A DNA stretch of 22,963 nucleotides from Anderseniella sp051010195 (GTDB lineage Bacteria; Pseudomonadota; Alphaproteobacteria; Rhizobiales; Aestuariivirgaceae), in contig JBPCVV010000326.1 of the NCBI GenBank assembly GCA_051010195.1, forward strand, positions 1 through 22,963, read 5' to 3'. The translations under genes and the position numbers were made by a program. Positions within the stretch are counted from its first letter, which is position 1; the number at the start of each line of letters is the position of its first letter. Positions 7,628 to 16,186 of this stretch are shown piece after piece. Below the pieces are notes generated by a model that was not told the origin of the DNA, did no database searches, and saw only the letters and a program-made list of their open reading frames with translations.

Positions 7628-8896
7628 GTGACGAAGCTGAAAACATCCCCGCCACAGGTTACCATCATTGGGGCCGGCATCATCGGAATGTCCACGGCGG
7701 TGTTCCTGCAGCGCGACGGGTTTGACGTCACGGTGGTTGACAAGGTGCCGCCCGGCGAAGGCGCATCTTTCGGCAATGCCGGCGGTGTCGTGGTGTCCAA
7801 CGTCGTGCCGCCTGTTCACGGCGGCATGCTTCTGAAAATCCCCGGATGGCTGCTGGACCCGAAAGGTCCGGTCACCGTGCAATGGCGCCATTTGCCCACG
7901 GCACTGCCCTGGTTGCTGGCAGTGGGCCGCAACGCAATGCCCGACCGGGTGAAAAAAATCACCGGCGCGCGCGCCCAGCTCGGCATGCGAGCGCTGCAGG
8001 ATCACCGCACCATCCTGGCTCACGCCGGTGCGTCCGAGCTGCTGGCGATGGATGACGGGCTACATCTGTATTCCACCCGCAAGCAGTACGATGATGACAA
8101 CCCCTGGAGGCTGCGGCGGGCTGAATACGGATATGATGGCCGGGAAATCAGCGGCGGTGAAGCCCGCGAGATCGAGCCTGACCTGACACCGGACATCTAC
8201 AGGGCGGTGTTCTGGGACGGCTGGCACCGGATCGTCGATCCGTTCCAGATGGTGCAGAAACTGGCCGAGCAGGTTATTCGCGATGGCGGGCATATCCTGC
8301 AGGACGAAGTTCTGAGCATTGACCAGGACGGCACCCGGGCCACGCGGTTGCACCTGATGAATACAGGTGAACTGGCGGTAGAAAACCTGTGCGTGTGCGC
8401 TGGTGCGTGGTCGAACGAGCTTGCCCGCATGCTGGGCTCCAAAGTATTGCTGCAGGCGGAACGAGGCTATCACGTGATCATGAAAGATCCCGGCGTCAGT
8501 CTTGGCCGGGCGGTCACCCATGCCGCCCAACCCGGCGCGGTGACCCCGCATCATGACGGCATCAAGATTGCCGGTTCCGACGAAATTGCCGCAAACGACG
8601 CCCCGGCGGACTGGCGCCGGGCCGACCAGATGTACATCTACGGCAAGCGAGTATTACCGGAATTACGGGATATAAACGGTACCGAAACGAAATGGATGGG
8701 GCGCCGACCGAGCACACCGGACTCCCTGCCGGTCATTTCACCGTCTCCCAACCTCATCAATGTGTGGTATGGCTTCGGCCATGGCCATATGGGGCTGAGC
8801 TGGGGCCCCACGACCGGCCGGATGATCGCCGACATGATGACCGCACGCACCAGCAACACCGATCCCGCACCGTTCCACATCAACCGGCCCATGTAG
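7628..8896 (+). CDS. FAD-dependent oxidoreductase, DadA-like D-amino-acid dehydrogenase / amine oxidase (DAO family)
   Basis: A 422-residue flavoprotein. The dinucleotide-binding motif IIGAGIIGMSTAVFLQRDGF lies at the very N-terminus. The C-terminal DAO signature runs WMGRRPSTPDSLPVI and then GFGHGHMGLSWGPTTGRMIA. These enzymes oxidise a C-N bond of a D-amino acid or N-substituted amino acid to an imine and pass electrons to the respiratory chain or oxygen. An in-frame extension reaches back to about 7295 but overlaps the divergent Rid gene. GTG at 7628 places the FAD motif at the usual distance from the N-terminus and is preferred, although its ribosome site is weak (AAAGA). Neighbouring Rid and Rieske genes support a shared catabolic role. 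True substrate is unknown. Confidence 0.9.
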   Translation: MTKLKTSPPQVTIIGAGIIGMSTAVFLQRDGFDVTVVDKVPPGEGASFGNAGGVVVSNVVPPVHGGMLLKIPGWLLDPKGPVTVQWRHLPTALPWLLAVGRNAMPDRVKKITGARAQLGMRALQDHRTILAHAGASELLAMDDGLHLYSTRKQYDDDNPWRLRRAEYGYDGREISGGEAREIEPDLTPDIYRAVFWDGWHRIVDPFQMVQKLAEQVIRDGGHILQDEVLSIDQDGTRATRLHLMNTGELAVENLCVCAGAWSNELARMLGSKVLLQAERGYHVIMKDPGVSLGRAVTHAAQPGAVTPHHDGIKIAGSDEIAANDAPADWRRADQMYIYGKRVLPELRDINGTETKWMGRRPSTPDSLPVISPSPNLINVWYGFGHGHMGLSWGPTTGRMIADMMTARTSNTDPAPFHINRPM

Positions 8897-8928
8897 CAGG
8901 CCCATGTAGCAGGCCCATGTAGCAGGCC
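8886..8928 (+). repeat. Tandem repeat, 13-bp unit, three full copies plus four bases
   Basis: GGCCCATGTAGCA is repeated exactly at 8886-8898, 8899-8911 and 8912-8924, followed by GGCC. The first copy carries the last codons and the TAG stop of the flavin oxidoreductase. The other two are in the spacer before pepN. Identity between copies is perfect, which points to recent duplication by replication slippage. Confidence 0.9.
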
Positions 8929-8939
8929 GAGGACACAAG

Positions 8940-11588
8940 ATGCGCACCGAAACCCCGCCGACCATTCGCCTGAAAGACTACAAACCGTCAGACTATCTGA
9001 TCGATCATGTATCGCTCGATGTCGCACTTGAACCGGCGGCAACCACGGTTGTCTCGGTTTTGAAGATGCGGCCCAATCCGGTCTCAAAAACCATCGGCGC
9101 GCCCGTGCGGCTGGACGGAGAGGCCCTGGAACTCAAGTCTGTTGCCATCAATGGCGAGACAATCGGCGACAATTGTTACACTGTTTCCGCCGGCCAGCTT
9201 GTCATCGACAATGTACCGGGAGGCGAGTTCGAGCTGACCATCGAGACCCTGTGCAACCCGGATGCGAACACGGCACTGTCGGGTCTGTACCGCAGCAATG
9301 GGGTGTATTGCACGCAGTGTGAAGCGGAAGGTTTCCGGCGCATTACCTATTTCCTGGACCGGCCGGATGTGCTGGCAACCTACCAGGTTCGCATTGAAGC
9401 CGAGAAGGGAAGCGTTCCGGTACTGCTGGCCAATGGCAATCCGGTCGACACCGGTGACCTGGCCGATGGCCGCCATTTTGCGGTCTGGCAGGATCCATGG
9501 CCGAAGCCTGCCTATCTGTTTGCCCTGGTTGCTGGCGACCTGGCCTGTGTCACGGACCATTTCACCACCATGTCGGGCCGCAAGGTGGAGCTGCGCATCT
9601 ATGTCGAACAGGGCAAGCAGGACCGCTGTGACTGGGCCATGGAAAGCCTCAAGGCATCTATGAAATGGGACGAAACCGCGTTTGGCCGCGAATATGACCT
9701 GGATATATTCATGATCGTCGCGGTGTCGGACTTCAATATGGGCGCGATGGAGAACAAGGGGCTCAATGTCTTCAACGACAAGTACATACTGGCGCGCCCG
9801 GACACCGCCACCGACCAGGACCACGTCAATATCGAGGCGATTATCGCCCATGAATACTTTCACAACTGGACCGGCAACCGGATTACCTGCCGCGACTGGT
9901 TCCAGTTGTGCCTGAAGGAAGGCCTGACGGTGTTCCGGGACCAGGAGTTCACCTCCGACATGCGTTCGCGTGCGGTCAAGCGCATCCAGGACGTGCGTAC
10001 ACTGCGATCGCACCAGTTTCCCGAAGACGCCGGGCCGCTGGCCCATCCGGTCAGGCCCCAGTCGTACATCGAGATCAACAATTTCTACACGGCCACGGTG
10101 TATGAGAAAGGCGCTGAAGTGGTGCGCATGCTGAAGACCCTGCTGGGGGCAAAGAAGTTCGCCAAGGCGCTGGATATCTACTTTGAACGCCATGACGGCG
10201 ATGCCGCAACCGTGGAAGACTTCGTCACCTGCATGGAAGATGCCTCGGGACGGGACCTGACGCAATTCTTCAACTGGTACAATCATGCCGGCACACCGGC
10301 GGTCAAGGCGCGACTGAACTGGGATCAGGCTGCGGCCACTGCCACGCTCGTGGTCAGCCAGTCACTGTCGGCGACCCCTGGCCAGCCTGAAAAACCCGAC
10401 CTGCACCTCCCCCTTGTGACGGGCCTGATCGGGCCGGACGGGGCTGACATGGACCTGGTGCTGGACGACGGCAAGCGTATCGACGGCGGTATCCTGGAAT
10501 TGCGCTCGGCCCGGCAAAGCTGGACATTTACCGACATTACAAAGCGCCCCGTGCTGTCCATCAATCGCGGGTTTTCCGCGCCGGTCAACCTGACCACCGG
10601 GCAGCGCGACGGCGAACTGCTGTTCCTGATGGCCAACGACCGTGACCATTTCAATCGCTGGGAAGCCGGCCAGACCCTGTCACGGTCGATCATCATGTCC
10701 GCCATGGAGGCGATCCGGGATGGCGACGATCCCGACGCCATTGACGATTTCGGCGATGCATTAGCCAGCGTGCTGGCCGCACCGGAACTGGAACCGGCCT
10801 TCAAGGCCCAGATGCTTGCGCTACCGAGCGAGGCAGACATTGCCAATATGCTGGGCCGCGACGTCAATCCGGACCTGATTCAAAGCGCCCGGGACCAGGT
10901 GCGAAACATGGTCGGAAGCAGGCTGGCGGATCAGCTGGGCCAGCTGGCAAGTGATCTGCCTGCCGGAGACTATTCGGCAAGTGCACAGGATGCCGGGCAG
11001 CGGGCCCTGGCCTATGCGGCCCTGTCGCTTCTGGCTGCTGCAAGACCGGCCGAGACGGCAGCCACGGCGCTGAAACGCCTTAAGTCCGCCGGGCACATGT
11101 CCGACATGATGGGACCGCTGAATGTGCTCGCCGGCCTGGATGTGGCTGAACGCGACCAGGCGCTTGACCTGTTTCACAAGACATTCGCCAGCGACCACCT
11201 GATCGTCGACAAATGGTTCTCCCTGCATGCCATGCGCAAAAGCTCTGGCGCTGCCGCGCATATACGCAAACTGATGAAACATCGCGACTTCAGCATCACC
11301 CGTCCAAACCGGGTGCGGGCACTGATCGGCACGTTTGCCGGCATGAACCAGACCGGTTTCAACGATGCTTCGGGCGACGGCTATGACGTGGTGGCGGAAG
11401 TGGTCATGGCGCTGGATGAGCGCAACCCGCAAGTGGCGGCCAGAATGGTATCGGCTTTCCGGTCCTACCAGTTGATGAACCAGGTCCGCCAGGACAAGGC
11501 GCGTGCCGCGCTCACCACCATAAGGGACAAGCAGAACCTGTCAGCGGACACGCTGGAAATGGTCTCGAGAATGCTGGAGGCCCAATAG
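8940..11588 (+). CDS. pepN: Aminopeptidase N, M1 family zinc metallopeptidase
   Basis: An 882-residue cytoplasmic enzyme that removes N-terminal amino acids from peptides. The substrate-anchoring motif GAMEN is at about residue 268. The zinc site is HEYFH (His304, Glu305, His308) with the third ligand Glu327 in CLKEGLTVFRD. The length and C-terminal helical region match the bacterial PepN type (E. coli enzyme about 870 residues). GAGGA at 8929-8933 lies 6 nt before the ATG. It is 43 bp after the flavin oxidoreductase and co-directional, so it may be co-transcribed. No truncation or missing key residue is visible. Confidence 0.97.
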   Translation: MRTETPPTIRLKDYKPSDYLIDHVSLDVALEPAATTVVSVLKMRPNPVSKTIGAPVRLDGEALELKSVAINGETIGDNCYTVSAGQLVIDNVPGGEFELTIETLCNPDANTALSGLYRSNGVYCTQCEAEGFRRITYFLDRPDVLATYQVRIEAEKGSVPVLLANGNPVDTGDLADGRHFAVWQDPWPKPAYLFALVAGDLACVTDHFTTMSGRKVELRIYVEQGKQDRCDWAMESLKASMKWDETAFGREYDLDIFMIVAVSDFNMGAMENKGLNVFNDKYILARPDTATDQDHVNIEAIIAHEYFHNWTGNRITCRDWFQLCLKEGLTVFRDQEFTSDMRSRAVKRIQDVRTLRSHQFPEDAGPLAHPVRPQSYIEINNFYTATVYEKGAEVVRMLKTLLGAKKFAKALDIYFERHDGDAATVEDFVTCMEDASGRDLTQFFNWYNHAGTPAVKARLNWDQAAATATLVVSQSLSATPGQPEKPDLHLPLVTGLIGPDGADMDLVLDDGKRIDGGILELRSARQSWTFTDITKRPVLSINRGFSAPVNLTTGQRDGELLFLMANDRDHFNRWEAGQTLSRSIIMSAMEAIRDGDDPDAIDDFGDALASVLAAPELEPAFKAQMLALPSEADIANMLGRDVNPDLIQSARDQVRNMVGSRLADQLGQLASDLPAGDYSASAQDAGQRALAYAALSLLAAARPAETAATALKRLKSAGHMSDMMGPLNVLAGLDVAERDQALDLFHKTFASDHLIVDKWFSLHAMRKSSGAAAHIRKLMKHRDFSITRPNRVRALIGTFAGMNQTGFNDASGDGYDVVAEVVMALDERNPQVAARMVSAFRSYQLMNQVRQDKARAALTTIRDKQNLSADTLEMVSRMLEAQ

Positions 11589-11992
11589 CTTCAACAGTGC
11601 TTCTCTCCGCCCTTCCCGCCCTGTAAAGCGATATTGTTTCGGATCCGTAATATTATATTTGAGAGCGTTGTTTCATACTGAAACAGCTTGATTGAAAATC
11701 AGCGGAAAATTCGCCTGGATTTCAGGACTCGGTCGCGCAACGTAAGAATTTTATCCCATTGTTGATATAATTGGTGTATTTTAAAGCCGTTTCGGATCCG
11801 GAAGTATCCTTCGAGCTTGCCAAATCAGGTGCATTTCGAATCAATAGCTTGAACTGATTCGACGGGGTTGGGGGGCGCGTATCAGCCCTATTAGTGAGAG
11901 TACTGTCAGGGGCGGCAGACCATCACAGTCTTGAAGGGTGTTGCCTGTCCGGTCACTGCATTTCAGCAGTCGGCCACTATGGGGATGATTAC
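11589..11992. promoter_or_regulatory. AT-rich intergenic region with several repeats, upstream of the PAS histidine kinase
   Basis: About 400 bp without a gene that I would accept. It contains a 12-bp direct repeat GTTTCGGATCCG (11636-11647 and 11789-11800) with a palindromic core. It also contains a 7-bp inverted repeat TGTTTCA/TGAAACA with a 3-nt spacer (11669-11685), and an 8-bp inverted repeat TCGAATCA/TGATTCGA with an 11-nt spacer (11836-11862). A consensus -10 box TATAAT is at 11766-11771 with no good -35. Three GANTC sites (11726, 11838, 11856) are the target of the alphaproteobacterial CcrM methylase. No known regulator site is identified. Confidence 0.5.
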
Positions 11993-14377
11993 GTGTCCAA
12001 GGCAAAACTTGGAGAGCTGTTTTTCAAGGAGCGCGCGCTGAAGGTCAGTGTCGGGTCCAAACGGGTACCGTCAATTGCCATCTCTGAACGCATTCTGCGC
12101 AACCTGATCACCGGACTCATACTGCTGTTCCTGATGACCCTGGCGACAGCCCTGTTCCTGCAACTGTCGGCCAGCCGCGAGCGGTCCATCATCGCTTCAA
12201 CCAAGCACACCGAGCTGGTGTTGCGGGCCGCCGCCAGCGATTTGAGCGCGACCCTGGGCGCCGGTTTTGCCGGCGGCCGGACGGTGCGCGCCCTGGTGCC
12301 TGAGGATCTGGCTGAGGTGCTGCCGCGCGACACCGGTGTGCGCGGCCGCCTGTTCATCGCAACAGACGAGAAGGGTTACATCCAGACCAGCTATCCCGAA
12401 GACCTCGGCCTGAAGGGAGCCAACCTTTCAACCGTATTCGGCCAGGAAGGTATCCTGAGTGCCGCCCAGAAACTCGGCGCACCGGTAATGGCCATCACAC
12501 CGGCCAACGAACAGGTCTATATCGGCCTGCGTTCGCTCAGTCCCTATCTGGGCCAGATCGTCGTTGTTCATCCGAAAACCCAGGTCCTGCAGGACTGGCG
12601 CTCCGACGTGACCCAGATCGCAACCCTGTTCGTTGTCACGCTGGGCGTGCTGGTGCTGCTGGGAACCGCCTTCCACTGGCAGGCATCGCGCGCGGCCGAA
12701 GCCGATCAGACACTCGCCGTGGCAACCGAACGCATGGACAAGGCGCTGGACCGCGGGCACTGCGGGCTGTGGGACTGGGATATCGCGCGTGGCCGGATCT
12801 TCTGGTCGAAATCCATGTATGACATTCTCGGCCTCGAGACCAAGGGGGAATTCCTGTCCTATGGCGAGGTGGCGGAACGGCTGCATCCGGACGATGACCC
12901 GATTGACCAGCTGGTCGATGTCATGCTGCGCGGCGGGCGGCCCGCCATTGACCAGGAATTCCGCATGAGACACTGCGACGGTCACTGGGTATGGCTGCGT
13001 GCGCGTGCGGAATTGTCGGAGGCACCGGGCCAGGATTCCCCGAACCTGGTCGGCATCGCCATCGATATTACCGAGCAGAAGCGCCTTGACAAGCTGAACC
13101 AGGAGGCGGAATTGCGCCTCAAGGATGCCATCGAGAATGTGTCGGAAGCATTCGTGTTGTGGGATTCAGACAATCACCTGGTGATGTGCAATTCCAAATA
13201 CCAGCAGCTTCACAACCTGCCGGCCAGCGTATGCCGGCCGGGATCGTCCTATGAAGACGTTACACGGGTGGCACGCGAACCGGTGATCCGGCAGCGCTCG
13301 GCCGCCTCCTCCGACACCGCCGTGCCGGCCAGCATCCCCGACGGCGGCGACGGCAACACGTTTGAAGTACAACTGGAAGACGGGCGCTGGCTGCAGATCA
13401 ACGAGCGGCGCACCAAGGACGGTGGCTTCGTGTCGGTCGGCACCGACATCTCCAACCTGAAATTGCACGAGGAAAAGCTGCTGGAGTCCGAACGCGAACT
13501 GATGAACACGGTGCGTGACCTGCAGAAATCCCGGATGGAACTTGAGCAGCAGTCACAGCGACTGGCTGACCTGGCCGAAAAATACTCCCGCGAGAAGACC
13601 CGGGCCGAGGCCGCGAACCGGTCGAAATCCGAGTTCCTGGCAAACATGAGCCACGAACTGCGCACCCCGCTCAACGCCATAATCGGTTTTTCGGAAGTTA
13701 TCGAACAGCAATTGTTCGGCAAGGTGGAAATCCCCAAATACCTGGATTACGCCCACGACATCCACAGTTCCGGGCAATATCTGCTCGACGTCATCAACGA
13801 CATTTTGGACATGTCGAAGATCGAGGCCGGCAGGATTACCCTTGAAGTCGAGAAATGTTCGGTGCCCGCCGTCATTGAAGAAGCCTTGCGGATCGTATCC
13901 GGGCGCGCCCAGGATGGCGGCGTCACCTTGCGCAAGGATCTGCCCGACTCGCTGCATGCCATGGCCGACGTGCGGTCGCTGAAGCAGGTGCTGATCAATG
14001 TCATCGCCAACGGCGTCAAGTTCACCCCCGACAGCGGCAGCCTGACGATTTCGGCCCGCCGGGTGAAGAAAATGGCCGAGATCGTCATTGCCGATACCGG
14101 CATCGGCATTCCGCCCGATCAGATTTCCAAGCTCGGCCGGCCGTTTGAGCAGGTGGAAAACCAGCTGACCAAGACCCGTTCCGGCTCCGGCCTGGGCCTG
14201 GCCATCTCCAACTCGCTGATCCGGCTCAACGACGGCTCTCTGCACATTGCCAGCGACGAAGGACAAGGGACAACGGTGACCATAACCCTGCCGATCGCCC
14301 AGAGAGGCAAGCAGACCAAACGGATCGTCGAATCCGACGCGGTCATAGAACCCATCGCCACCGGCACGCAGGGTTGA
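11993..14377 (+). CDS. Membrane sensor histidine kinase with two PAS domains (PleC/DivJ-like)
   Basis: A kinase of about 794 residues. There is a transmembrane helix at about 38-58, a periplasmic domain of roughly 150 residues, and a second helix at about 207-229. A PAS/PAC domain covers about 246-360 and starts around GHCGLWDWDI. A second PAS-like domain covers about 376-490 and starts around IENVSEAFVLWD, with a coiled coil after it. HisKA has the phosphorylated His554 in NMSHELRTPLNAIIGFSE. The ATPase domain has an N box with NVIANGVKFTP, the G1 box DTGIGIPPDQ and the G2 box SGSGLGLAIS. GTG at 11993 has GGGGA 7 nt upstream and is preferred over the in-frame GTG at 11894, which lacks a ribosome site. 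The kinase core resembles PleC/DivJ-type alphaproteobacterial kinases. No response regulator is adjacent. Confidence 0.9.
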   Translation: MSKAKLGELFFKERALKVSVGSKRVPSIAISERILRNLITGLILLFLMTLATALFLQLSASRERSIIASTKHTELVLRAAASDLSATLGAGFAGGRTVRALVPEDLAEVLPRDTGVRGRLFIATDEKGYIQTSYPEDLGLKGANLSTVFGQEGILSAAQKLGAPVMAITPANEQVYIGLRSLSPYLGQIVVVHPKTQVLQDWRSDVTQIATLFVVTLGVLVLLGTAFHWQASRAAEADQTLAVATERMDKALDRGHCGLWDWDIARGRIFWSKSMYDILGLETKGEFLSYGEVAERLHPDDDPIDQLVDVMLRGGRPAIDQEFRMRHCDGHWVWLRARAELSEAPGQDSPNLVGIAIDITEQKRLDKLNQEAELRLKDAIENVSEAFVLWDSDNHLVMCNSKYQQLHNLPASVCRPGSSYEDVTRVAREPVIRQRSAASSDTAVPASIPDGGDGNTFEVQLEDGRWLQINERRTKDGGFVSVGTDISNLKLHEEKLLESERELMNTVRDLQKSRMELEQQSQRLADLAEKYSREKTRAEAANRSKSEFLANMSHELRTPLNAIIGFSEVIEQQLFGKVEIPKYLDYAHDIHSSGQYLLDVINDILDMSKIEAGRITLEVEKCSVPAVIEEALRIVSGRAQDGGVTLRKDLPDSLHAMADVRSLKQVLINVIANGVKFTPDSGSLTISARRVKKMAEIVIADTGIGIPPDQISKLGRPFEQVENQLTKTRSGSGLGLAISNSLIRLNDGSLHIASDEGQGTTVTITLPIAQRGKQTKRIVESDAVIEPIATGTQG

Positions 14378-14512
14378 TTTCGCTCACTGGGATGACGGTG
14401 GTGATGAACTCCCCTCCGGGGCACGTAAGCGCCGAGGCAAGGCCGACCGGCCGCAGCACGAAGTGCGCCCCCGCGGAACGCAGGCGAAGCCCGCTGGCGT
14501 AAGCGCTAAAAA
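14378..14512. other. Convergent intergenic gap with small GC palindromes
   Basis: This 135-bp gap separates the ends of the PAS kinase (+) and the CnrX-like gene (-). It holds a small hairpin CCCCTCCGGGG (4-bp stem), the short palindrome GGCGAAGCC, and GTAAGCGC twice (14425-14432 and 14499-14506). None is followed by a T run in either direction, so no intrinsic terminator is called. Confidence 0.3.
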
Positions 14513-15028
14513 TCAGTGCCCACGTTCTTCCTTCCAGCGCTTCCAGCGCCGTCTTGACATGGTCTTGCGTTCAATCTGGTCGGCAATCAGCTTGCGCTCT
14601 TCCGGGGTCAGGCGTTTGAAGAAATTGCCAGCTATCTCGCGGCCGCGACCGACCATGATCTGGGCCTCGGCTTCATAGACTTGCAATGCCTTTATCACGG
14701 CTGCCTCATCGTACGGCTCTGCCCTGAGCACAGACGCGACATCACGGGCCTTTTCGCGCAGGTTCTTGCGCAGGGCGCGAAAGCCCTTGCGGTGTTCGCG
14801 CAGTTCACCAACCAGCTCGTCGCGCCGATCACGGTCAAGATCGCGAAAGAACGCCCGCGGCAGGATCTGGGTGAATCCTGGCCCGGTGATGGACCGGTGG
14901 CGGTGCGGGCCGACGGCATTGTGCGCGATAATTGCCGCTGCAACCGCCAGGTTGATGGCCAGAGACGCAATCAGCACGATCCACAACCATGACCAGCGGC
15001 GGGTCTTCGGGGCCGGCGTGTCGCTCAT
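14513..15028 (-). CDS. Membrane-anchored periplasmic heavy-metal sensor (CnrX/Spy-like)
   Basis: A 171-residue protein with a single transmembrane helix at about residues 13-36. A periplasmic helical domain follows, rich in Arg, Lys and Glu. Just after the helix is a histidine cluster, HNAVGPHRHR. The core reads RDLDRDRRDELVGELREHRK and ends with LTPEERKLIADQIE, typical of the Spy/CpxP/CnrX helical hairpin superfamily. In Cupriavidus, CnrX senses Ni/Co and works through the anti-sigma CnrY on the ECF sigma CnrH. Here the gene overlaps the putative anti-sigma gene by 4 bp (ATGA) and lies two genes after an ECF sigma, so an equivalent sensor role is inferred. The bound metal or signal is unknown. 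A chaperone-like, Spy-type role is the alternative. Confidence 0.75.
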   Translation of the reverse strand: MSDTPAPKTRRWSWLWIVLIASLAINLAVAAAIIAHNAVGPHRHRSITGPGFTQILPRAFFRDLDRDRRDELVGELREHRKGFRALRKNLREKARDVASVLRAEPYDEAAVIKALQVYEAEAQIMVGRGREIAGNFFKRLTPEERKLIADQIERKTMSRRRWKRWKEERGH

Positions 15029-15531
15029 AACAGGCTCCCGTCATCGCCGTTGTCGATCAGTACGACGTCCAGCACATCATCGCCCGCGCCCGGCAGTTGC
15101 AGACTGTCGACCAGCAGCATGCCGGCATCCGTCCCTGCCCCCAGGAACACGCCCAGCATGATGCTTGCCGCCAGTGCGCCGACTGCCAGAAGCTGTTGTG
15201 GCCGGAAAACCGGCCGCCAGACCGCCGTTCCACCATGTGCTGTCGCCACTGCCTGTTTTTCTGCCGCAATGGCCGAAAGCAACCGGTCACGGGCCCCTTC
15301 AGGTTCTGCAACAGAAGCAGCACCTGCGGTATCCAATACTTTGTCCAGCTGGTCAGCCGTGTCGCTCAAATCGCGCGGTAACAATTCAGGTTCACGCAAC
15401 AGGTTGGCGAACCACACCCGGTCAGCCTCGGGCCAGCGCAAGGGGTTGCGGCCGTAGGCGGCCAGCACTTCGGCCAGGCGAGTGCGGTCGTTGGCGCCCT
15501 GCCCCTCGCCATTGTTGGTGCGTGCCGTCAT
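15025..15531 (-). CDS. Single-pass membrane protein, probable anti-sigma factor
   Basis: A 168-residue protein with an acidic, helical cytoplasmic N-terminal part (about 1-110, including AYGRNPLRWPEADR). One transmembrane helix follows at about 113-134 (around LLAVGALAASIMLGVFLG), then a short acidic C-terminal tail. It has no zinc-binding HxxxCxxC motif, so it is not a ZAS-type anti-sigma. The call rests on position and topology. It overlaps the ECF sigma stop by 4 bp (ATGA) and the CnrX-like gene start by 4 bp, exactly where CnrY-type anti-sigma proteins are found. Sequence alone gives no recognised domain. Confidence 0.6.
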   Translation of the reverse strand: MTARTNNGEGQGANDRTRLAEVLAAYGRNPLRWPEADRVWFANLLREPELLPRDLSDTADQLDKVLDTAGAASVAEPEGARDRLLSAIAAEKQAVATAHGGTAVWRPVFRPQQLLAVGALAASIMLGVFLGAGTDAGMLLVDSLQLPGAGDDVLDVVLIDNGDDGSLL

Positions 15532-16178
15532 TTCAATTGCTCCAGTTCTTCAATCAGGTCTGCCCACACCGGGTTCAGCGTGGTGCGCAAAGACCGTCGT
15601 GCCCTCGACAGCAGCGATTCCACCGCTTCAACACTGACATCCATGATCGATGCCGTCTCCTGATTGCCCAATGCTTCGAAATAGGTCAACTGCAGGGCCG
15701 TGCGCTGGCGTTCGGGCAACTGCGCCAATGCGGCAGAGACTTCGTCAGCCGCCTGGCCGTGGCGCAGATGGCCGTCAGGGGCGGTGGAGGTATCTACCAG
15801 CAGGTCCAGCTCGCTGTCAGAGGTATTACGGGCCCGCCGCAAGCGATCGATGGCCAGGTTGCGCGCAACCCGCACAAGCCATCCTTTCAGGGCTGCCTGA
15901 TTGCGCAGTTCCGGCGGATTGCGCCACAGTTTGACGAAAGCTTCCTGGGTCACGTCCTCAGCGTCTGCCGCATTACCCAGGACGCGCGCAGACAACCGGA
16001 AAACCAGTGAGTAGTGCCGGTCGACCAGCGCGGCAAAGGCGGTTTCATCGCCGGCAACCACCCCTTCCAGTAATACGGCATCGACTGCCGGAGACGCATC
16101 TCCGGCAGCCGGTCTGGCTTCTGTATGTTCGCTGGATCCTGCCATACCCCAAGCCGGGCGCGCCAATTGCCAGTTCAT
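15528..16178 (-). CDS. ECF-type RNA polymerase sigma factor (sigma-70 family)
   Basis: A 216-residue sigma factor with the two domains of the extracytoplasmic-function group. Region 2 runs from FAALVDRHYSLVFRLSARVL through DAEDVTQEAFVKLWR to GWLVRVARNLAIDRLRR. Region 4 runs from LAQLPERQRTALQLTYFE through the helix-turn-helix NQETASIMDVSVEAVESLLSR. There are about 30 extra N-terminal residues before region 2. GGAGG lies 4 nt before the ATG. The gene starts 8 bp after the EF-hand gene and overlaps the putative anti-sigma gene by ATGA, so the four genes should share a transcript. Such sigma factors usually activate their own operon; the target promoter is not recognisable here. Confidence 0.95.
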   Translation of the reverse strand: MNWQLARPAWGMAGSSEHTEARPAAGDASPAVDAVLLEGVVAGDETAFAALVDRHYSLVFRLSARVLGNAADAEDVTQEAFVKLWRNPPELRNQAALKGWLVRVARNLAIDRLRRARNTSDSELDLLVDTSTAPDGHLRHGQAADEVSAALAQLPERQRTALQLTYFEALGNQETASIMDVSVEAVESLLSRARRSLRTTLNPVWADLIEELEQLK

Positions 16179-16186
16179 CAGCCCTC

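Noticed and set aside
9084..10286. 400-codon - strand frame opposite pepN.
   Set aside because: Antisense to the zinc-site region of aminopeptidase N; composition again typical of a shadow frame.
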